Part shown: positions 58,997 to 64,000 of the stretch, piece after piece
How positions within the stretch are numbered: the first letter of the stretch is position 1
How the letters are laid out: each line of letters opens with the position of its first letter
From: Chryseobacterium joostei
GTDB lineage: Bacteria > Bacteroidota > Bacteroidia > Flavobacteriales > Weeksellaceae
Length of the DNA: 64,000 nucleotides
NCBI RefSeq assembly: GCF_003815775.1
Contig: NZ_CP033926.1
Span: forward strand, 1,178,001 to 1,242,000
Reading direction: 5' to 3'
Made by a program: the position numbers and the translations under genes
The notes under the pieces: generated by a model
Database searches by the model: none
Told to the model about the DNA's origin: nothing
What the model saw: only the letters and a program-made list of their open reading frames with translations

Positions 58997-61483
58997 ATGG
59001 ATAAAATAAAAGTTAATGACTTCAATCAGAAACTTACTGATGAACGACTTCACAATCATAATAGACACGAGAATGAACTGAAAGGTTTATATAGGGAGAT
59101 TATTTCCAGTATGGCTACAGACTACTCTGAGTACCGGAACCATATACCGGCTTTTTTACAAAGTTTAGAAAATAATAGTGAAAATTCAGTTCCATATTCG
59201 ATTGACCTATTCTTTGCTCTATATGATAAACTTTTGTTTTCGAAGAATTTTCGTCCATTTGATCTTTCCGTAATGGATTATAAGCCAGATGATCATACCC
59301 TTGAGATGATGGAGCCGATTTTAGAAGCTTCCTTCCAAAAGAAAAACAAACAAAGGTTGTCTGAAAATAATTTCGATATTTCAACACTATCCGATGATAA
59401 TAAAAAAAGGATGGCTACTTTGGTTATCCATAAATTACAAAATGATGCGAAACAGTTAAATTGGAATGAAGATCTAGTTTTCTCCAATATATCTCTTTCA
59501 GGTTTCTTGCGTCAAATATTGTTGTCGCTAGATAATGCTGAGTTATTTTATCATACTGTGGGATTAATAGTTGATAGGCTTAGCTCATCAGAGCATTACC
59601 AACCCGGACGCGATTTTACAGAAGAAGTTTTATTATCATCATATAAAGATGGTATTCCTGAAGTAGGCTACTTCAATTCGTTCCGAATGTACTCCAATGT
59701 AGGGAGCATTCATGCTTCGTTAATTTATATTAATCTTTGTTTAGCCTGTATTCTGAAAAAGAAACCGCCTTACTCCGAAAGGTTAATAAGGGAAATTATT
59801 TGGCAAGCCTTAAAATTTTTTAGAAACGTTAGACTCCCTCAATTTGCAATCCAAATATATAGGGAAATACCTGTCGAAATCAACTTTCCACCTTATGAAA
59901 GGAGATCCTTGGATCACGGCTATTTCACTTGCTTATTGATGTTGGATGATCCTCTATTGCCATCACAATTATTGGACTATTTGCGTCAAGAAAGAGAAAG
60001 CATTTTGGCTGGTGGAATTAATGATGCGATGCCATGGCTTGTGACTTTATACAACATAAAAAGAATTTATCCAGATGCAGATTTCACTCCCAATGGATTA
60101 GGTTTTTTCCTTACAACTTTTGAAATGATAGTTCCCGCAGATTATGTAAAAAAATACAAGGATATCATCGAAGCTGATACAGAAGATTTGAAAAAGCATT
60201 TAAAGGAATCTCTTGTTAAATTAAATGAAACCAGAAATACAGCAGATTTTGTTTATGATAACAAAAGTGCCATCATGATTTCAAATCGCCTTATTGACTA
60301 TAGTACGAAAAACAAAGACTCCTCTGCTTTCCTATTATCAATGGTTCTAAAATCAGATTACAGTATCTTGTTTCAAGAAAAAAAATCCGAAGAACTCGTG
60401 CAATTAATTTTGCCGGAAGTAAATGTTGATGAAATAGAAATGCTTTACGATAATTCTGAAGAATTTTTACAAGAATTATCACTTAATCCCGGGGTTGCAA
60501 TGTGCTGGCTGGCCTGCGCAGAAGAAAAGTTATCTCAGCTTCAGTTATTCAACGATGTATTCTCTTTTCATTTACATGAAGACTGGAAATATGATTTATA
60601 TAAAAAATTGCTCGATAGTGACTATTTTGTTGATCTTAAATTTGATGATACCGTAAAAGAGAATCGAGGGGTACGACAGATATCCCCGGAGGAGTATGCG
60701 AATGAAGAAGCTAGGATTATCAGGAGGCTGAGTATAGGCAAATTGTCGGTCCATGATAACGCTAATGCACTATATATTGTAAAAGACATGGAGTTGTCAA
60801 AATTTCCTCACAACTTATTTTTAAACAGCGATGGAGATTTTATTGCGAAACATATTCCTGTTACCAATGTCCTTTCGACAGAATGGCTATTAGAAACACA
60901 TCAAACCAGCCCATTACCATCTGATTACAAAAAATCTATTTGGATTCCCATAGATAGTGGGGACTATCCGCTGAGCTACCTATTTGGAAATATAGAAAAT
61001 ACGCTACAAGAATACTCTTTTAATGTTCATCAAGAAATGAAATTAAACGAACCTTTGTCTGCTGATATCAATATTGTATGCTCTCATGGCGCTAAAAACA
61101 TTTCTGAGACTCAGATCGTATCTCAGGAAGATCACCTTACTTATGACTTAAATACGGTTATTGGAAAAGGAAGAATTTTAATCTTCTTTGTTTGTCATTC
61201 CGGCTCAATGAAAACAGAATTTTTTAGAAACAACGTAACCTCATTGGTTAAGCGTTTTATTGCCCAAGGGTATGATGCTGTTATTGCTCCATGTTGGGCA
61301 CTTGATGTTACAGTTCCACGATACTGGCTTCCCGAATTTTTAAAGTCATTTGAAGAAGGTCAAACTATATCACAAGCAACATATAATGCAAACAGGAAAG
61401 TAAATGAACGATACCCTACCCCAGCAGCCTGGGCCTGTCTGCACTTATATGGAAACCCGAACTTAATAAAAGATATCAAATAA
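58997..61483 (+). CDS. CHAT-domain (caspase-like) protease protein
   Basis: From ATG 58997 the product has 828 residues. In-frame codons up to TTG 58961 are less likely to be the start. The long N-terminal part (1-650) is helical with no recognised repeats. The C-terminal CHAT domain has SADINIVCSHGAKNI (catalytic His in SHGA) and GKGRILIFFVCHSGSM (catalytic Cys in FVCHSG), then AQGYDAVIAPCWALDVTVPR and the 'AAWACLHLYGNPNL' end of the fold. CHAT proteases are clostripain/caspase relatives. In bacteria they cut partners, including in defence. No partner gene was identified. Confidence 0.88.
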   Translation: MDKIKVNDFNQKLTDERLHNHNRHENELKGLYREIISSMATDYSEYRNHIPAFLQSLENNSENSVPYSIDLFFALYDKLLFSKNFRPFDLSVMDYKPDDHTLEMMEPILEASFQKKNKQRLSENNFDISTLSDDNKKRMATLVIHKLQNDAKQLNWNEDLVFSNISLSGFLRQILLSLDNAELFYHTVGLIVDRLSSSEHYQPGRDFTEEVLLSSYKDGIPEVGYFNSFRMYSNVGSIHASLIYINLCLACILKKKPPYSERLIREIIWQALKFFRNVRLPQFAIQIYREIPVEINFPPYERRSLDHGYFTCLLMLDDPLLPSQLLDYLRQERESILAGGINDAMPWLVTLYNIKRIYPDADFTPNGLGFFLTTFEMIVPADYVKKYKDIIEADTEDLKKHLKESLVKLNETRNTADFVYDNKSAIMISNRLIDYSTKNKDSSAFLLSMVLKSDYSILFQEKKSEELVQLILPEVNVDEIEMLYDNSEEFLQELSLNPGVAMCWLACAEEKLSQLQLFNDVFSFHLHEDWKYDLYKKLLDSDYFVDLKFDDTVKENRGVRQISPEEYANEEARIIRRLSIGKLSVHDNANALYIVKDMELSKFPHNLFLNSDGDFIAKHIPVTNVLSTEWLLETHQTSPLPSDYKKSIWIPIDSGDYPLSYLFGNIENTLQEYSFNVHQEMKLNEPLSADINIVCSHGAKNISETQIVSQEDHLTYDLNTVIGKGRILIFFVCHSGSMKTEFFRNNVTSLVKRFIAQGYDAVIAPCWALDVTVPRYWLPEFLKSFEEGQTISQATYNANRKVNERYPTPAAWACLHLYGNPNLIKDIK

Positions 61484-61514
61484 TTTGAATTACTATTGAT
61501 CAGAGATTGTTGAA

Positions 61515-64000
61515 TCATAATAGTTTATTATTAAAACTCACTCTTGGCAATCCAATCTCATGTTCTCGAGGATATGGAGCTCGAAAAGTCATACTCACAT
61601 CTTCTTTCATTCGTTGTTGCGCTTCATATTTCTTTTCCTCATCGTGGGAATATCGTGGATCAGGAATAAATGGCATCTTTGCCATTTTAGTTATTGTAAT
61701 CGTAGGAAAATGAAAGTCTACTTCTACCACCCCTAAAAGTAAATAGCATCCCCCACCCTGAAAAGGATACTTTTCTAGGCAATCCGGGAAATGTGCCGTA
61801 TCAAAATAATTTCCATTGACATCGACCCAGGTTCCAAAATACATTGTTCCCCTTTTCGTCGGAACATGTTTTCTAGAAATCAAATAGGCTAGCATTTTAA
61901 CTTGCTTCTTATGATATTGAACAAGCTCATTTGCCATCACTGTCCCCCTGTACTTGGTCTTTAATAGATCAAAAGGTGTACAGGACACTGGAAAACTTAA
62001 AATTTCTATCTCATCAAAAGCATCTTCAAAGATGTTTCTTTTCAGTTCCGGAAATTTAAATTCCTTCACAGGCTCTTCAAACAATGTTTCAAACCGATGT
62101 TTTGGTTTAAAGTCTCCAAGCAGTACCCTTGCTTTTAATAATAATTCATTCTTAGGAACTCCGCAAAATCGAAAAGCACCAATAAATATCAATATCTGCA
62201 ACGTTTCTATGCCAATAGGTATTCGTTTGATAAAGTCTTCCATGGATTTGTATTGTCCATTCCTTCTCCTGTCTTCGGGAATCAATTGTCCAAGTTTTGA
62301 TTCCACTTTTTCAAGATGCATAAATCCCAAATAGATCTCATCTCCATAAATCGTAGCTTGGTGCTCACTCCTGTTTACACATGGATTCATAATCTTTCCA
62401 CCAGACATCCTTGCTTCATGAACATACACTTCCGTCCGGTAAAAACCACCCATATTATTGATAACTGACACCATAAATTCCAACGGATAGTATACTTTCA
62501 GATATAAACTCTGATAACTTTCTACAGCGTAAGATGCAGAATGTGCCTTGCAAAATGAGTAGCCTGCAAATGATTCAATCTGTCGGTAAATCTCTGTACT
62601 CAGTTCTTGCGGGTGTCCCTGTTGTCTGCAAGATGCAAAAAAATCGTCTTTTACTTTTTGCAGTGCCGAAAGTGACCTACCTTTTCCGCTCATTGCCCTT
62701 CTGAGAATATCACCATCCGCTGCGGATACTCCCCCATAATGCAGCGCAATCTTAATAACATCTTCTTGATACACCATGATGCCGTACGTATCTCCGAGTT
62801 GCTCTTCAAAAACTTTATGGAAATATTCAAACTTATCTGGATTGTTGTGCCGAAAGATATATTCCCGCATCATGCCGCTCTGAGCCACTCCTGGACGTAT
62901 AATCGACGATGCTGCCACCAGCACTTTATAGTTGTCACATTTTAACCTTCGCAGCAGCCCGCGCATCGCTGGACTTTCGATATAAAAACAACCTATTGTC
63001 CTTCCCTGGCTTAAAAACTCATTGCATTTTCCTTCATCCTTGGAAATGTTAGTGTCTTTGATGTTTACCTTAATTCCTCTTTTCTCTTCCAGAAGCCTAA
63101 CTGTATCATTGATTGTACCCAGCCCCCGCTGGGATAGGATATCGAATTTCTCAAATCCAATTTCCTCTGCCACATGCATATCCCATTGCACGATCGGAAA
63201 TCCCTTGGGCGGCATTTCCAGTGCAGTAAAATTTGTCAGGGGTTCTTCAGAAATAATAATCCCACAAGAATGCATGGAACGCTGATTTGGAAACTTTTCT
63301 AAGAGTTTTCCATATTTCTGAACTTGCTGTACTATCTCATCTCGAAATACTCTTTCAGGATATTTCGACAATTCATCGAGTTCCTCTTTCGGTAAACCAA
63401 ACACCTTCCCTACCTCCCGGATAATAGATCGGCACTTAAACTCAACATTCGTCCCACAGAACGCAACGTAATCTTTGCCGTAACGGTCGAAGATATACTC
63501 CAATATAGTATCCCGATCCTGCCAGCTCCAATCGATATCAAAGTCCGGTGGGCTTTTTCGGTTCTCATTTAAAAACCGCTCAAAGTAGAGATCGAGTTCC
63601 AAGGGGCAGATATCGGTAATACCCAAACAGTAAGCGACAATACTATTTGCACCGCTGCCCCTACCAACATGCATAAAACCCACACTATTACTATACCTGA
63701 TAATATCCCATGTGATCAGGAAATATCCACTGAAATTAAGTTCATCAATAACTTTCAATTCCTTTTCGATCCGCTGTTTTGCCTGTGTGTGACTTTTCCC
63801 ATAACGTCTTTCCAGTCCAGTAAAAGCTAACCGTGTTAAAAGCCGCAGGTCATCTTTCTTAGAACCTGTATAAAATTTTCTATTGCGTGGTGTTTCGAAT
63901 TCAAAGTCAAAACCGCACTCCGAAAGAATTACAGTTGTATTCTGGATAATTTGCGGATAATTCCGGTAGGCATTTAAAATTACTTTTGGAGATTTTAAAT
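61515..64000 (-). CDS. dnaE: DNA polymerase III alpha-type protein (N-terminus beyond window)
   Basis: The frame runs from stop 61515 upstream to the window edge without a stop, giving about 828 C-terminal residues. The polymerase core has GFMHVGRGSGANSIVAYCLG, then SPPDFDIDWSWQDRD (catalytic Asp pair in PDFDID) and the palm motif continues AFCGTNVEFKCRSIIREVGK. Finger/thumb and a C-terminal helix-hairpin-helix/OB part follow (LQILIFIGAFRFCG; MLAYLISRKHVPTKRGTMYF). It ends PRVSFNNKLL. The C-terminal tail is short, as in mobile-element DnaE forms. It probably synthesises DNA with a Y-family partner on the element, which is inference. Confidence 0.92.
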   Translation of the reverse strand, partial: LKSPKVILNAYRNYPQIIQNTTVILSECGFDFEFETPRNRKFYTGSKKDDLRLLTRLAFTGLERRYGKSHTQAKQRIEKELKVIDELNFSGYFLITWDIIRYSNSVGFMHVGRGSGANSIVAYCLGITDICPLELDLYFERFLNENRKSPPDFDIDWSWQDRDTILEYIFDRYGKDYVAFCGTNVEFKCRSIIREVGKVFGLPKEELDELSKYPERVFRDEIVQQVQKYGKLLEKFPNQRSMHSCGIIISEEPLTNFTALEMPPKGFPIVQWDMHVAEEIGFEKFDILSQRGLGTINDTVRLLEEKRGIKVNIKDTNISKDEGKCNEFLSQGRTIGCFYIESPAMRGLLRRLKCDNYKVLVAASSIIRPGVAQSGMMREYIFRHNNPDKFEYFHKVFEEQLGDTYGIMVYQEDVIKIALHYGGVSAADGDILRRAMSGKGRSLSALQKVKDDFFASCRQQGHPQELSTEIYRQIESFAGYSFCKAHSASYAVESYQSLYLKVYYPLEFMVSVINNMGGFYRTEVYVHEARMSGGKIMNPCVNRSEHQATIYGDEIYLGFMHLEKVESKLGQLIPEDRRRNGQYKSMEDFIKRIPIGIETLQILIFIGAFRFCGVPKNELLLKARVLLGDFKPKHRFETLFEEPVKEFKFPELKRNIFEDAFDEIEILSFPVSCTPFDLLKTKYRGTVMANELVQYHKKQVKMLAYLISRKHVPTKRGTMYFGTWVDVNGNYFDTAHFPDCLEKYPFQGGGCYLLLGVVEVDFHFPTITITKMAKMPFIPDPRYSHDEEKKYEAQQRMKEDVSMTFRAPYPREHEIGLPRVSFNNKLL

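Noticed and set aside
1..64000. CRISPR arrays or rRNA genes
   Set aside because: No regularly spaced repeats with unique spacers and no rRNA-like stretches were seen.
12300..64000. Second copy of the tRNA-Arg 3' end as the far attachment site
   Set aside because: I did not find it when reading the window, so the far end is taken to be outside. The reading was by eye, so a diverged copy may have been missed.

Overview
The window looks like the genome of a flavobacterium, most likely Chryseobacterium or a close relative. It has low-GC DNA, Bacteroidota-type promoters (TAnnTTTG -7 boxes), SusC/SusD with a FecR/ECF-sigma pair, a T6SS VgrG of the Bacteroidota kind, and a short 'bacteriocin-like' peptide whose leader is typical of Chryseobacterium. 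The genus is an inference from gene content; no rRNA gene is present.

Positions 1 to about 12230 read as ordinary chromosome: a cut-off alpha-2-macroglobulin-like protein, a UbiA-like membrane protein, recF, a secreted protein, a DUF721/DciA-like protein, the bacteriocin-like peptide, a Gcr-type membrane protein, mtgA, a metal/cobalamin ABC-type binding lipoprotein and tRNA-Arg(ACG). A large serine recombinase then runs into the tRNA from the opposite side, and its last codons are the complement of the tRNA 3' half and its terminator. This marks one end of an integrated island. The other end was not found, so the island probably continues past base 64000.

Island part A (about 13.9-32 kb) is an accessory block rich in defence-like proteins: a SRAP/YedK peptidase, an AbiU2/HEPN-like protein, a 1424-residue Mrr-like nuclease/P-loop NTPase, a protein of unknown fold, a nuclease-like protein with two membrane segments, a translationally coupled pair of a CCA-adding-type nucleotidyltransferase and a NACHT NTPase, a decayed cation-diffusion-facilitator gene, a PIN-like protein, a PD-(D/E)XK protein, and a SEFIR-domain protein with a ParB-like partner. 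The nucleotidyltransferase/NACHT pair is the strongest candidate for an undescribed defence system; SEFIR/ParB-like is the next.

Island part B (32.8-39.7 kb) is a plasmid/ICE-style block: ssb, a DUF932 gene, small unknown genes with stop-start overlaps, and the PRTRC genes E, C, (an F-position gene), B and ThiF, ending in several RNA hairpins. Part C (40-45.4 kb) is a T6SS effector cassette: VgrG, two small genes, a PAAR-like/GH-E nuclease toxin and a SUFU-type immunity protein. Part D (45.8-58.8 kb) has an AraC-type TPR sensor facing a lipoprotein/MauE-like/twin DUF6520 cluster, then a sigma-FecR-SusC-SusD-TlpA uptake operon with a PIN-like gene between sigma and fecR. Part E holds a CHAT-protease protein and the C-terminal part of a mobile DnaE-type polymerase.

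All calls are from reading the sequence; no database search or alignment was run.
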